Shown here one piece after another: positions 8,137 through 16,998 of a stretch of DNA of 64,000 nucleotides (within the stretch, counting starts at the first letter, position 1; every line of letters begins with the position of its first letter). The stretch is from Cedecea sp000277545 (lineage in GTDB: Bacteria; Pseudomonadota; Gammaproteobacteria; Enterobacterales; Enterobacteriaceae), in NCBI GenBank assembly GCA_050847315.1, contig CP193791.1; one strand, given 5' to 3'. A model generated the notes under the pieces. It ran no database searches and was not told where the DNA came from. It saw only the letters and a list, made by a program, of their open reading frames with translations. Both the position numbers and the translations under genes were made by a program.

Positions 8137-9180
8137 TTATGACTGATTCTTCAGCTGTTCCCGGCGATACTCACCCTGCCGCTCAAGCATCCAGCCCGGA
8201 TATTCGCGCGGCAGCTCACTTACCGCATTCAGCCTGTCAAGCTCGTCCGCGCTAAGCTGAACCCCCGTCGCAGCGATATTATCCTCAAGCTGCTCAATGC
8301 GCTTCGCGCCCACGATGACCGTCGTCACTGCCTGCTGATGCAGCAGCCAGGCCAGCGCAATCTGCGCCACAGAAACGCCTTTGGCATCGGCTATGTCACG
8401 CATCACATCCACGCAATCAAACGCGCGATCCCTGTTTACCGGTGGAAAATCAAACTCCAGGCGGCGGCTGCCGGTTTCGGCTTTCCCGTCGCGGTCGTAC
8501 TTGCCGCTGAGCAGCCCGCCCGCGAGCGGACTCCACACCATCAGGCCGACGCCTTCACTTTGCATCATCGGCACCAGCTCTCGCTCCAGATCGCGCCCGG
8601 CAAGGGTGTAATAAGCCTGCAGAGAGGCAAAACGTGTCAGTCCCAGGCGTTCGGAAATCCCGAGTGCCTTCATGATTTGCCAGGCCGCCCAGTTGGAAAC
8701 GCCTATGTAGCGAACCAGCCCCTGCTGTACCAGCGAATCCAGCGCCCGCAGCGTTTCCTCTAGCGGCGTCGCGGGGTCAAAACCGTGCAGTTGGTACAGG
8801 TCGATATAGTCGAGCTGTAGCCGCTGCAGGCTCTCTTTGACGCTATTTAGCAGATGAAAACGCGATGAACCTCGAGAGTTCGGCCCGGCGGTGCCTGTTT
8901 CGCCGAATGCTTTGGTGGCCACCACCACATTCTCACGCGGCACATTAAGGTTTTTCAGCGCCTGGCCGGTGATGATTTCCGAACGCCCGCCGGAGTAAAC
9001 ATTGGCGGTATCAATAAAGTTAATCCCGGCCTCCAGCGCGCGTCCAACCAGCTTGTCGGCATCATTTTGCGCAAGCTGGCCTATTTTTCCCCATATACCG
9101 TCTTCACCACCAAAAGTCATGGTGCCCAGGCAAAGCTCTGAAACAAACAGGCCGGTATTTCCTAATTTTTTATAACGCAT
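8137..9180 (-). CDS. Aldo/keto reductase
   Basis: NADPH-dependent carbonyl reductase of the AKR superfamily, 347 residues with a (beta/alpha)8 barrel. The catalytic tetrad is recognisable: Asp57 and Tyr62 in FIDTANVYSGGRSE, Lys90 in VVATKAF and His132 in LYQLHGFD. The C-terminal GAKRIEQLEDN forms part of the cofactor 2'-phosphate site. It resembles the general stress YghZ/IolS-type subgroup; the physiological substrate is unknown. The start has GAGGT ahead. It is one of only two genes replacing the E. coli ldtB-ybjH interval. Confidence 0.9.
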   Translation of the reverse strand: MRYKKLGNTGLFVSELCLGTMTFGGEDGIWGKIGQLAQNDADKLVGRALEAGINFIDTANVYSGGRSEIITGQALKNLNVPRENVVVATKAFGETGTAGPNSRGSSRFHLLNSVKESLQRLQLDYIDLYQLHGFDPATPLEETLRALDSLVQQGLVRYIGVSNWAAWQIMKALGISERLGLTRFASLQAYYTLAGRDLERELVPMMQSEGVGLMVWSPLAGGLLSGKYDRDGKAETGSRRLEFDFPPVNRDRAFDCVDVMRDIADAKGVSVAQIALAWLLHQQAVTTVIVGAKRIEQLEDNIAATGVQLSADELDRLNAVSELPREYPGWMLERQGEYRREQLKNQS

Positions 9181-9303
9181 AGCGGTACCTCATGTTCAGG
9201 ATTTCAGGAAGGAAGAGTGCGGACTGCCAGTTATACGCGTCGCCCGCGATTCTGGAATGGGGGATTTCTGCTCATTCCTTGCCTGTTTCTGCCTGAGTGG
9301 GCG

Positions 9304-10416
9304 CTAGCGTAAAAGCAATAATAAGCCGTAGCCGACCAGCGCGGCCCAAAGCAACATAGGGAGAGAATAGAGATGGAACCGCCACCAGATCCGACGGTCG
9401 TTGGCCATACGAAGGGCAATCAAGTTCGCCAGCGAACCCGGCAACAGGCCAAAACCGCCGATATTGACCGCGAAGGCCAACAGCAGCGAAGCAGGCACAT
9501 AGTTCAGCAGTAAAATGGTGGCAGGCACATTGCTGATGAATTGTGACAGCAAAATACCCAGGCCAAACACCCCGCCAGGAGAGAGTTGCGCCACGCCCTG
9601 AAGCGAGTGCTGCAGCACCGAAAGTTGGGTGATGAGGTGAACATCAATAAACATCACCATAAATACCACCAGCAGGCTCCAGTCGATACTGAGCAGCACT
9701 TTGCGCGCCAGCCCCAGGAACCCAAGCGCAATCAGCCCCAGCCCCCAAAGCTCAAGCTTAAGCTCCAGGGCCAGAATAAAGACGATGTAAAACGCCAGGC
9801 AGCACCAGACCAGCTTAGGCTGCCAGCGGCTGTCATTCACTTCGCCGTGGTAACGCAGCGGTTTTGGCTTGAAACAAAGCCATGCCAACACCAGCAAGCT
9901 GGCGGTCATGGCCAGCGCCAGCGGCATCATCTGCCAGGTGAAAGCGCCGAAAGAAAGCCCGGAATGCCCCCACAGTAAGATGTTCTGCGGGTTACCGATA
10001 GGCGTGAGCAAAGAGCCGGCGTTGACCGCCAGCGCCTCAAAAATAATCAGCTTACTGGCCGGCACCGAGCAGAGTTTTTTCAGCGTGATGGTGAGAGGCA
10101 CAATGATGAACAGCGCGACATCGTTAGTCAGGAAGGTCGACAGGGCCGCCGCTGCCGTAACCATAAACAGCGCCAGCTGCCGCTCGTTGGCAAACCGCGC
10201 CACCATCTTGCGGCCCAGCACCTCGAAATAACCGCTCAGCTCGACGCCCTTGGTCAACATCATCAGCCCGGCCAGGGTAATAATGGTGTGCCAGTCTATG
10301 GCGGCGGGCCATAAAGCCGGGCGGAACGGCACCGCCAGGCTCAGGGCGACGCCGATTAACAACAATAAATGCAGGAATCGATCGCGCAGGAACGGCTGCG
10401 CAAGACGCAGCAGCAT
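9304..10416 (-). CDS. ybiR: Putative anion transporter YbiR (ArsB/NhaD-type)
   Basis: Inner-membrane protein of 370 residues with about 10-11 hydrophobic segments, of the ion-transporter (IT) superfamily that includes ArsB and SLC13 carriers. The conserved motifs FLTNDVALFIIVPLT and NAGSLLTPIGNPQNILLWG are the two symmetric substrate-loop signatures. It begins two bases after the mntR stop codon, so the genes are co-transcribed, as in E. coli. The substrate is undetermined; linkage to mntR hints at metal or oxyanion homeostasis but is only context. Confidence 0.93.
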   Translation of the reverse strand: MLLRLAQPFLRDRFLHLLLLIGVALSLAVPFRPALWPAAIDWHTIITLAGLMMLTKGVELSGYFEVLGRKMVARFANERQLALFMVTAAAALSTFLTNDVALFIIVPLTITLKKLCSVPASKLIIFEALAVNAGSLLTPIGNPQNILLWGHSGLSFGAFTWQMMPLALAMTASLLVLAWLCFKPKPLRYHGEVNDSRWQPKLVWCCLAFYIVFILALELKLELWGLGLIALGFLGLARKVLLSIDWSLLVVFMVMFIDVHLITQLSVLQHSLQGVAQLSPGGVFGLGILLSQFISNVPATILLLNYVPASLLLAFAVNIGGFGLLPGSLANLIALRMANDRRIWWRFHLYSLPMLLWAALVGYGLLLLLR

Positions 10417-10418
10417 GT

Positions 10419-10886
10419 TTAACCGATGCCTCGCTCTGCGCTGAATTTGCGGAAAGCCTCCAGCGTCTCTTCGCTGACGTGGTGTTCCACACCTTCGGCA
10501 TCAATACGCGCGGTCTCCGGGCTGATGCCCAGCGCGAGGAAGAAGTTTTCAACAATCTGGTGCCGTTCCCGGCTCTGCTGCGCCAGTTTTTCACCTTCCG
10601 GCGTTAAAAAGACGCCGCGCCATGGGATCTGCTCAATCAGCCCGACTGACGCCAGGCGTTTTAGCATCTTGGCAACCGTCGGCTGGGAAACGCCGAGCCG
10701 GGCCGCCATATCTACCTGGCGAACCTCACCCACTTCATGAATCAAATCCGAAATCAGCTCAACATAATCATCAATTAACTCGCGGCGGTGCGCCTCGCGT
10801 ACCTGCCTGAAGCCCTCAACATGCTCTTCAATATTCGGTAATGGCGTCACTTTTTCGCTGTTCTTTTGCCCTGCCCGACGGCTCAT
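10419..10886 (-). CDS. mntR: Manganese-responsive regulator MntR
   Basis: DtxR-family repressor/activator of 155 residues. With Mn(II) it represses mntH and mntS and activates the exporter mntP. The N-terminal winged helix is seen in QVDMAARLGVSQPTVAKML, and the metal-site region in RHQIVENFF and EGVEHHVSEETLEAF. The first gene of mntR-ybiR, it is divergent from mntS with two palindromic MntR boxes in the gap. Confidence 0.96.
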   Translation of the reverse strand: MSRRAGQKNSEKVTPLPNIEEHVEGFRQVREAHRRELIDDYVELISDLIHEVGEVRQVDMAARLGVSQPTVAKMLKRLASVGLIEQIPWRGVFLTPEGEKLAQQSRERHQIVENFFLALGISPETARIDAEGVEHHVSEETLEAFRKFSAERGIG

Positions 10887-10978
10887 AGTGCTTCCTCTTC
10901 CAGTGGCGCGGCGTCGTCATCTGACGACGGAAGGCTTTATTGTAAACCAGCATTGCTCATCCACAAAAAATTAACGAA

Positions 10979-11012
10979 ATAGCCATGGCTATAAAATATA
11001 GCCTGTGCTATA
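10979..11012. promoter_or_regulatory. Tandem MntR operators upstream of mntS
   Basis: Two copies of ATAGC-N4-GCTAT occur at 10979-10992 (perfect palindrome through its CATG centre) and 10998-11011, with centres 19 bp apart. They match the MntR box core and lie between divergent mntR and mntS, so they should repress mntS when Mn is plentiful. Confidence 0.85.
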
Positions 11013-11076
11013 CCTGTATGTAATGCAGTCAGGCTTGTTTACGGAAAAACGGTCGCACGGCTAACAGGAGGACGCT

Positions 11077-11205
11077 ATGAACGAATTTAAGAGGTGCATC
11101 AACGTGTTTACACAATCTCCCTTCCAGGTACGCTTAATGCTGCTGAACATGATTTGTGATTGGGTTGCCGGTAAACCCCAGCAGAAAGAAGAAAAACAAC
11201 AATAA
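11077..11205 (+). CDS. mntS: Small protein MntS (RybA locus)
   Basis: A 42-residue protein that inhibits the MntP manganese exporter and so raises usable intracellular Mn. It starts MNEFKRCINVF and ends KQQ, aligning with E. coli MntS (MNEFKRCMRVF; also 42 residues). AGGAGG stands five bases ahead of the ATG. The C-terminal third is more Lys/Gln-rich than in E. coli. Expression is expected when MntR lacks manganese (see the two boxes just upstream). A hairpin follows the stop codon. Confidence 0.95.
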   Translation: MNEFKRCINVFTQSPFQVRLMLLNMICDWVAGKPQQKEEKQQ

Positions 11206-11526
11206 CGCCAGGCCACGTCGCCTGGCGACTTTGTTCAGCGTTCCGCGCGAACGATCATCCTTTTGTCACAATTCCCCTGCAAAATCCCCGTTAATGGCTA
11301 TTCTGGCCGAGCTTTAACCCCATCATTTGTCGGATTTGCAATCAGCTTCGCAAAACCTCGCTCTGTTATCAGTTGATATTCTTATCTTACGGCTCTATCT
11401 TCTTGCAGCCCTGCACATGAAGCGGCTCGCAGATGCGGTGCAATTCCCCTTCGTTTCCGTCTGTCAGGCAGGCTCTGCCCTTATCGCCAGGGTCACCGCA
11501 TGGCGTTTTGCAAGACCATAATAAAG
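11206..11526. other. Intergenic region mntS-opgE
   Basis: A hairpin with CGCCAGG (11206-11212) and CCTGGCG (11221-11227) directly follows the mntS stop and may be a weak terminator (only a short T-rich tail). The rest should hold the opgE promoter, but I see no clear operator or further gene. Confidence 0.55.
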
Positions 11527-13110
11527 ATGAATGTAACGGTTAAAGATACCCTGACTGCGCGCGGAATCGCGCTGAATCCGTGGGCTGGTTTCTATTTTCT
11601 GCAGTCTCTGCTGATAAACTTCGCGCTGGGCTATGCCTTCAGCCTGCTTTACGCCATTGCCTTTAGCTGCGTCCTTATGCTGCTGTGGCGCACCGCTCCC
11701 AGCGTCCAGAAAATCTTGCTTGGGCTTTGCAGCCTCGTGGCAGCCATGTACTTCCCGTTCGGCCAGGCCTACGGCTCGCCCAACTTCAATACTCTGCTGG
11801 CGCTGCATTCAACCAACTTTGAAGAATCCACGGAAATCATGACCATCTTCCCGTGGTACAGCTACGTGGTTTCTCTCTTTATTCTCGCCCTTGGCGTGAT
11901 GGCGCTGCGCCGCAAACGTGAAGAAAAACGCGCCTGGGGTCATTTCGATAGCTTATGTCTCGCCGTCAGCGTGGTCTGTTTTTTTGTCACACCGGTAACC
12001 AACCTTGCCTACGGCGGCGTGTTTAAATTTAAAGATACTGGCTACCCGGTGGTGCGCTTCGTGAAAGATGTCGTGGTCAACAACCACGAAGTTATCGAGG
12101 AGCAGGCGCGCATGAAAGAACTGTCGCAGCAAAAAGATTCCTGGAACGTAGTGTCGGTGCAGCCTAAATACCATACCTACGTCGTAGTGATTGGCGAGAG
12201 CGCCCGCCGCGATGCGCTGGGAGCCTTTGGCGGCCACTGGGACAACACGCCCTTTGCAAGCCAGGTCAAAGGCAATCTGTTTATGGACTACGTCTCCGCC
12301 AGCGGCTCAACGCAAAAATCGCTGGGGCTGACGCTGAACCGGGTCGTGGACGGCAAACCCCAGTATCAGGACAATTTTGTTACCCTGGCAAACCGCGCGG
12401 GCTTCCAGACCTGGTGGTTCTCAAACCAGGGCCAAATCGGCGAATACGATACCGCCATCGCCAGCATCGCCAAACGCGCTGACGAAGTGCAGTTTTTGAA
12501 AAATGGGGATTTTGAGGCGGATAAAAACACTCGCGATGAAGCCCTGTTAAAAATGACGGCCCAGGTGTTTGCTACTCAGCGCAACACGCCGCAGCTGATT
12601 GTGCTGCATTTGATGGGTTCGCACCCGCAGGCCTGCGATCGCACTCAGGGGAAATACAAAGATTTTGTGCAGTCTAAAGAGACATCCTGCTATCTCTACA
12701 GCATGACGCAAACCGACGACTTGCTAAAACAGCTTTATCTGCAGTTACAAAACACCGGGAACAGCTTCTCAATGGTCTATTTCTCCGACCACGGCCTGGC
12801 GTTCAAAGAGCGCGGCACCGACGTGCAATATCTGGCGCACGACGATAAGTTCCAGCAAAATTTCCAGGTGCCATTTATGGTGTTGTCGAGCGATGACACC
12901 GCGCACCGGCTAATCAAAGCACGCCGCAGCGCCAATGATTTCCTCAACTTCTTCTCTGCGTGGACGGGGATTAAGGCGAAAGAGCTTACGCCGAAGTACA
13001 AATTTATTTCCGAGCAAAAGGCCGGGCCCGTCTGGATAACCAACTTCAACCTGAAGAAAGTGGACTATACTCATCTGCAGACGGATATGTTTGAGACCAG
13101 GACACGTTAA
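11527..13110 (+). CDS. opgE: Phosphoethanolamine transferase OpgE (YbiP)
   Basis: Inner-membrane enzyme of 527 residues that adds phosphoethanolamine to osmoregulated periplasmic glucans. About five N-terminal membrane helices (residues 15-155) precede a periplasmic sulfatase/alkaline phosphatase-fold domain. VIGESARRDALGAF carries the nucleophile region, and FSDHGLAFKE and AHDDKFQQNFQVP carry the zinc-site region. The ATG at 11527 gives MNVTVKDTL, aligned with E. coli MNLTLKESL; nine extra in-frame codons upstream were left out. It is flanked by mntS and ompX, as in E. coli. Confidence 0.93.
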   Translation: MNVTVKDTLTARGIALNPWAGFYFLQSLLINFALGYAFSLLYAIAFSCVLMLLWRTAPSVQKILLGLCSLVAAMYFPFGQAYGSPNFNTLLALHSTNFEESTEIMTIFPWYSYVVSLFILALGVMALRRKREEKRAWGHFDSLCLAVSVVCFFVTPVTNLAYGGVFKFKDTGYPVVRFVKDVVVNNHEVIEEQARMKELSQQKDSWNVVSVQPKYHTYVVVIGESARRDALGAFGGHWDNTPFASQVKGNLFMDYVSASGSTQKSLGLTLNRVVDGKPQYQDNFVTLANRAGFQTWWFSNQGQIGEYDTAIASIAKRADEVQFLKNGDFEADKNTRDEALLKMTAQVFATQRNTPQLIVLHLMGSHPQACDRTQGKYKDFVQSKETSCYLYSMTQTDDLLKQLYLQLQNTGNSFSMVYFSDHGLAFKERGTDVQYLAHDDKFQQNFQVPFMVLSSDDTAHRLIKARRSANDFLNFFSAWTGIKAKELTPKYKFISEQKAGPVWITNFNLKKVDYTHLQTDMFETRTR

Positions 13111-13130
13111 CTTTTGCCGGTTAACCGATA

Positions 13131-13160
13131 AAAAAAATCCGCCACTTGGGCGGATTTTCT
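13131..13160. terminator. Bidirectional terminator between opgE and ompX
   Basis: AAAATCCGCC and GGCGGATTTT form a stem around a four- to five-base loop, with an A-run on the left and a T-rich tail on the right, between the convergent stop codons of opgE and ompX. Confidence 0.85.
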
Positions 13161-13181
13161 ATTTCTATCCCGAAAGGGATA

Positions 13182-13691
13182 TTAGAAGCGGTAACCTACG
13201 CCAGCGATCCAGGTGCCAACATCAACGCTACGAATACGGCTCTGCTCGTAGGAGAAGTCCAGAGCAACGTTTTCGATTGGGTTGAACTGCAGGCCAGCAC
13301 CGTAGGAGAAGCCGTAGTCGCTAACGGAATCGTGAGCGCCTGGGAATTGAGTCGCCTGGAATTTACCGTAGCCAACACCCACTACACCGTAGATGCTTGC
13401 CCAGTCGTTGATGCGGTAAGCAGGACCAGCGGTGATGCCGTAGTACTGGCCTTTGGTGTACACGTCGTTAGAAGTGTCACTTTTCTGGGTGTAGGTGAAG
13501 GAGCCGATGTAGCCCAGCGGGGTATCATTTTCGTAACGGTATTTCAGGTTGAAACCGCCAGCTTTGTTAGCAACGCCCTGCATATCGCTCTGAGCATAGC
13601 CACCGGTTACGGTGCTGGTTGCTGCAGATGCGGTACCTACGGAGACGGCCAGAACACAGGCCAGAGCTGAAAGACATGCAATTTTTTTCAT
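13182..13691 (-). CDS. ompX: Outer-membrane protein X
   Basis: Eight-stranded beta-barrel of the Ail/Lom family, 169 residues with a signal peptide of about 23 residues ending ASA-ATS. The barrel sequence from TGGYAQSD to the terminal aromatic GVGYRF is close to E. coli OmpX, the differences being concentrated in the surface loops. The start at 13691 (MKKIACLSAL) has GAGGTG ahead; the frame runs three codons further up. It is divergent from rhtA across a long AT-rich leader, as in E. coli. Confidence 0.97.
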   Translation of the reverse strand: MKKIACLSALACVLAVSVGTASAATSTVTGGYAQSDMQGVANKAGGFNLKYRYENDTPLGYIGSFTYTQKSDTSNDVYTKGQYYGITAGPAYRINDWASIYGVVGVGYGKFQATQFPGAHDSVSDYGFSYGAGLQFNPIENVALDFSYEQSRIRSVDVGTWIAGVGYRF

Positions 13692-14062
13692 AATATCCAC
13701 CTCAAATGTGCTTCAAGTAAGTCCTAAGTTTTAAATATAACAAAACCATGACAGAAACTCTTCGCCAATTGTGTTGTCTAACGATCTTTTTCCTGTAACA
13801 TAACATTTCCACTACATGCTAAACCACTAAAAAATCAGGAAAATACCGCTTCACGACGGCAAATTTTAATCCCTTTAATAACATCGTCATTCAGATAATT
13901 CTGGAATTATTTTTGACACAAACTGACAAAAGCCCCCGGATCGTACTCCACGCCATGAGAATTTTTCTTAATGAAAGTTCAACCAGCCATAACTTAATCC
14001 TTTAGACTGGGCAGACTTTTATTTTCTTGACCAAACATAGACAAATACTGACAAGGTACAGG
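13692..14062. other. Divergent ompX/rhtA intergenic region
   Basis: 371 bases without a gene. The ompX-proximal half is strongly AT-rich and would form a long 5' leader and promoter region. I can assign no specific operator with confidence. Confidence 0.5.
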
Positions 14063-14950
14063 ATGCCGCAAACCTCCCGTAATATGCCGCGCTGGCTGCC
14101 GATCGTAGTTTTACTTATCGCCATGACCTCGATTCAAAGCGGCGCCTCGCTGGCGAAATCATTATTCCCGCTAATCGGTCCCCAGGGCGTCACTTCGCTG
14201 CGCCTGTTTTTAGGCACTCTTATTCTCGCGGTGATTTTTAAACCCTGGCGCCTGCGTTTTAAGCCAGAGCAACGCCTGCCTTTACTGTTTTATGGGCTGG
14301 CGCTGGGCAGCATGAATTACCTCTTTTATGTCTCTCTGCGCACGGTACCGCTGGGCATCGCGGTGGCGCTGGAGTTTACCGGGCCGCTTGCCGTGGCGCT
14401 TTTTGGCTCACGCCGTGCCGTGGACTTTATCTGGGTGGTGCTGGCGGTGGCCGGACTGTGGTTCCTGCTTCCCCTCGGCCAGGACATCTCCCAGGTAGAT
14501 TTGACCGGTGCTGCCTGCGCCCTCGGGGCCGGTGCCTGCTGGGCTATCTACATTATTGCCGGGCAAAAAGCGGGCGCTGAGCACGGCCCCGCCACGGTCG
14601 CGTTTGGTTCTCTGATTGCTGCCGTTATCTTTGTCCCCCTGGGCGCCTGGGAAGCCACCAGCTCGCTGCTGCAGTGGTCGCTGCTGCCCGTCGGCCTGGC
14701 CATTGCCGTGCTTTCCACGGCGCTGCCTTATTCGCTGGAGATGATTGCGTTAACCCGACTCCCTACCCGCACCTTTGGCACACTCATGAGCCTCGAGCCG
14801 GGCCTTGCGGCGCTGTCAGGTATGCTGTTCCTCGGGGAGCATCTGACGCTAACACAGTGGCTGGCATTGCTCTGCATTATCGCGGCATCCGTGGGATCAA
14901 CGCTGACCATGAAACGCGAAGCACAGATTAAAAACGTCGACATAAATTAA
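14063..14950 (+). CDS. rhtA: Threonine/homoserine exporter RhtA
   Basis: Ten-helix inner-membrane carrier of the EamA/DMT superfamily, 295 residues as in E. coli. It exports threonine, homoserine and other amino acids. Two EamA repeats are visible (residues 10-140 and 150-285), with conserved FTGPLAVALF and ALPYSLEMIALTRLPTRTFG. The ATG at 14063 is preceded by AAGGTACAGG, and the product then aligns with E. coli; the frame runs back to a TTG at 14027. It lies between ompX and dps as in E. coli. Confidence 0.95.
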   Translation: MPQTSRNMPRWLPIVVLLIAMTSIQSGASLAKSLFPLIGPQGVTSLRLFLGTLILAVIFKPWRLRFKPEQRLPLLFYGLALGSMNYLFYVSLRTVPLGIAVALEFTGPLAVALFGSRRAVDFIWVVLAVAGLWFLLPLGQDISQVDLTGAACALGAGACWAIYIIAGQKAGAEHGPATVAFGSLIAAVIFVPLGAWEATSSLLQWSLLPVGLAIAVLSTALPYSLEMIALTRLPTRTFGTLMSLEPGLAALSGMLFLGEHLTLTQWLALLCIIAASVGSTLTMKREAQIKNVDIN

Positions 14951-15259
14951 TCTGTTGCCCTGCATTTAATGCGGTGATAATTGCCGCATTAAATGATGTA
15001 TCCGTAATCAAGCACTTATATTCCCGTCAACTGTAATACTCAATAAGAATTATTTTCTTTTCGCCGTCATATTTATTCATGATTTTTGACATAAATTAAG
15101 AACACTCAATAACCAGCTGTTAAATAACAAATTAATCTTTTCCATTTTTCTCTTACTATCGGTTTGATAGGTATTACCCTCACCAGCAAAGTAAAAAAGT
15201 GGTGCTATACTTATCCCCGGTAATTCATTGGGACACCAACATCAAGAGGATGAAAGATT
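14951..15259. other. dps upstream region
   Basis: AT-rich 309-base gap without a gene. It includes the dps promoter near 15205 and the SD AGAGGA before the dps start. The upstream AT-rich stretch is where OxyR, IHF and Fis sites sit in E. coli, but I cannot place them individually. Confidence 0.5.
15205..15211 (+). promoter_or_regulatory. dps -10 element
   Basis: CTATACT preceded by TGGTG, about 49 bases before the dps ATG, is the same extended -10 (GGTGCTATACTTA) that drives E. coli dps with sigma-S or sigma-70 plus OxyR and IHF. Confidence 0.7.
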
Positions 15260-15763
15260 ATGAGTACCGCTAAACTGGTAAAAACTAAATCTACAAACCT
15301 GCTATATACCCGCAATGATGTAAAAGACAGCGAGAAAAAAGCCACCATCGAGCTGCTGAATCGCCAGGTCGTCCAGTTCATCGACTTGTCGCTGATTACC
15401 AAGCAGGCTCACTGGAATATGCGCGGAGCTAACTTTATTGCCGTGCACGAAATGCTGGACGGCTTCCGTACGGCGCTGACCGAGCACCTGGACACCATGG
15501 CAGAACGTGCCGTGCAGCTTGGCGGCGTGGCGTTGGGCACCACTCAGGTGATCAACAGCAAAACTCCGCTGAAAAGCTATCCGCTGGACATTCACACCGT
15601 TCAGGAGCACCTGAAAGAGCTGGCCGATCGCTTTGCCATCGTGGCGAACGATGTGCGTAAAGCCATTGGTGAAGCAAAAGACGAAGATACCGCAGATATT
15701 TTCACCGCCGCTTCCCGCGATCTGGACAAATTCCTGTGGTTCATTGAGTCCAATATCGAGTAA
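15260..15763 (+). CDS. dps: DNA-protecting ferritin-like protein Dps
   Basis: Forms dodecamers of 167-residue subunits that bind DNA without sequence specificity and oxidise Fe(II) with H2O2. Ferroxidase-site residues His51, His63, Asp67, Asp78 and Glu82 are all present. The lysine-rich N-terminus (Lys5, Lys8, Lys10) serves DNA binding. The length equals that of E. coli Dps. A strong GC-rich hairpin (CTCCGCC/GGCGGAG, 15789-15806) follows, possibly a terminator without a full T-run. Confidence 0.97.
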   Translation: MSTAKLVKTKSTNLLYTRNDVKDSEKKATIELLNRQVVQFIDLSLITKQAHWNMRGANFIAVHEMLDGFRTALTEHLDTMAERAVQLGGVALGTTQVINSKTPLKSYPLDIHTVQEHLKELADRFAIVANDVRKAIGEAKDEDTADIFTAASRDLDKFLWFIESNIE

Positions 15764-15954
15764 CCAGAGCATTTTCCTATGGCTCCTCCTCCGCCCGGGG
15801 GCGGAGCCTGCACCAAAACAGCGCAGACCATCGATTAATTCATAGCCCAAAGTTAATCAAATGTAATAATCACCTCACACAATCGTTAACGAATGATTGT
15901 TTTGTCCACTGATTTCGCGGTAAAACTAACCCCTACCCTGCCGGCTCATTTTGC

Positions 15955-15983
15955 GCACCAAAATGGTGCACCATAACGGTGCG
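15955..15983 (+). promoter_or_regulatory. Two overlapping NtrC (NRI) binding sites for glnH
   Basis: GCACCAAAATGGTGC (15955-15969) and TGCACCA-N4-GGTGCG (15967-15983) have centres 13 bp apart, about 110 and 123 bases upstream of the start point predicted by the sigma-54 promoter. This is the same geometry described for E. coli glnHp2 (-109 and -122). Confidence 0.88.
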
Positions 15984-16056
15984 TTATGACCTGCTTGCAA
16001 CGCTCAATGTGCAATGTTAAATAATCACATCCTTGCAAAACAGTAAGTTGCAAACT

Positions 16057-16072
16057 TGGCACGATTCTTTCA
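16057..16072 (+). promoter_or_regulatory. Sigma-54 promoter of glnHPQ
   Basis: TGGCAC-N5-TTTCA with GG at -24 matches glnHp2 of E. coli almost exactly. It lies 53 bases before the glnH ATG and is served by the NtrC sites upstream, so nitrogen limitation should induce the operon. Confidence 0.85.
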
Positions 16073-16124
16073 TGAGTCGCCGCTGACGCAGGGGATCGCC
16101 CCGTGGATTAACAAAGGAAATGCT

Positions 16125-16871
16125 ATGAAGTCGATTTTGAAAGTTTCACTGGCTGCACTTACCCTGGCTTTCGCTGTATCTTCCCATGCCGCTGATAAAA
16201 AACTGGTCGTTGCGACCGACACCGCGTTCGTTCCTTTTGAATTTAAACAAGGCGATCAGTATGTCGGCTTTGACGTGGATCTGTGGGCGGCTATCGCCAA
16301 AGAATTGAAGCTGGACTATACCCTGAAGCCAATGGACTTCAGCGGCATCATCCCTGCCCTGCAAACCAAAAACGTGGACCTGGCACTGGCCGGGATCACC
16401 ATCACTCCTGAGCGCGAAAAAGCGATCGACTTCTCCGACGGCTACTACAAAAGCGGCCTGCTGGTGATGGTCAAAGCCAATAACAACGACATCAAAAGCG
16501 TGAAAGATCTGGACGGTAAAGTGGTTGCTGTTAAAGGCGGCACCGGCTCCGTTGATTACGCAAAAGCTAACATCAAAACCAAAGACCTGCGTCAGTTCCC
16601 GAACATCGATAACGCCTACATGGAACTGGGCACCAACCGCGCTGACGCGGTTCTGCACGACACGCCAAACATCCTGTACTTCATCAAAACCGCCGGCAAC
16701 GGTCAGTTCAAAGCGGTAGGTGAGTCTCTGGAAGCTCAGCAGTACGGTATCGCCCTGCCTAAAGGCAGCGACGAACTGCGCACCAAAATCAACGGCGCGC
16801 TGAAAACCCTGAAAGAGAACGGCACGTACAACGAAATCTACAAAAAATGGTTCGGTACCGAGCCTAAATAA
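16125..16871 (+). CDS. glnH: Glutamine ABC transporter periplasmic binding protein
   Basis: Periplasmic glutamine receptor of 248 residues with a 22-residue signal peptide (cut near SHA-ADKK) and a two-lobed SBP_bac_3 fold. Ligand contacts are seen in ATDTAFVPFEF, AGITITPEREKAIDFS and the hinge KGGTGSVDYAK. The start at 16125 has AAAGGAAA upstream; the frame extends 23 codons further back. A GC hairpin after the gene separates it from glnP and should lower downstream expression relative to the binding protein. Confidence 0.97.
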   Translation: MKSILKVSLAALTLAFAVSSHAADKKLVVATDTAFVPFEFKQGDQYVGFDVDLWAAIAKELKLDYTLKPMDFSGIIPALQTKNVDLALAGITITPEREKAIDFSDGYYKSGLLVMVKANNNDIKSVKDLDGKVVAVKGGTGSVDYAKANIKTKDLRQFPNIDNAYMELGTNRADAVLHDTPNILYFIKTAGNGQFKAVGESLEAQQYGIALPKGSDELRTKINGALKTLKENGTYNEIYKKWFGTEPK

Positions 16872-16895
16872 TAATTCTAAGTATGAGTAAGACCT

Positions 16896-16924
16896 GAGGG
16901 GCGCCTTTCGCCCCTCTTATTATT
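16896..16924 (+). terminator. Attenuating hairpin between glnH and glnP
   Basis: GAGGGGCG and CGCCCCTC form a stem around a five-base loop, followed by TTATTATTA. It probably stabilises glnH mRNA or partly ends transcription, giving more GlnH than GlnP/GlnQ. Confidence 0.75.
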
Positions 16925-16998
16925 AAACGCCTCTCACGCTGCAAGGCCCCGGCCTGAAGCCCGAAGAGGTGAACCACGGTAGACAACAGGAACACATC

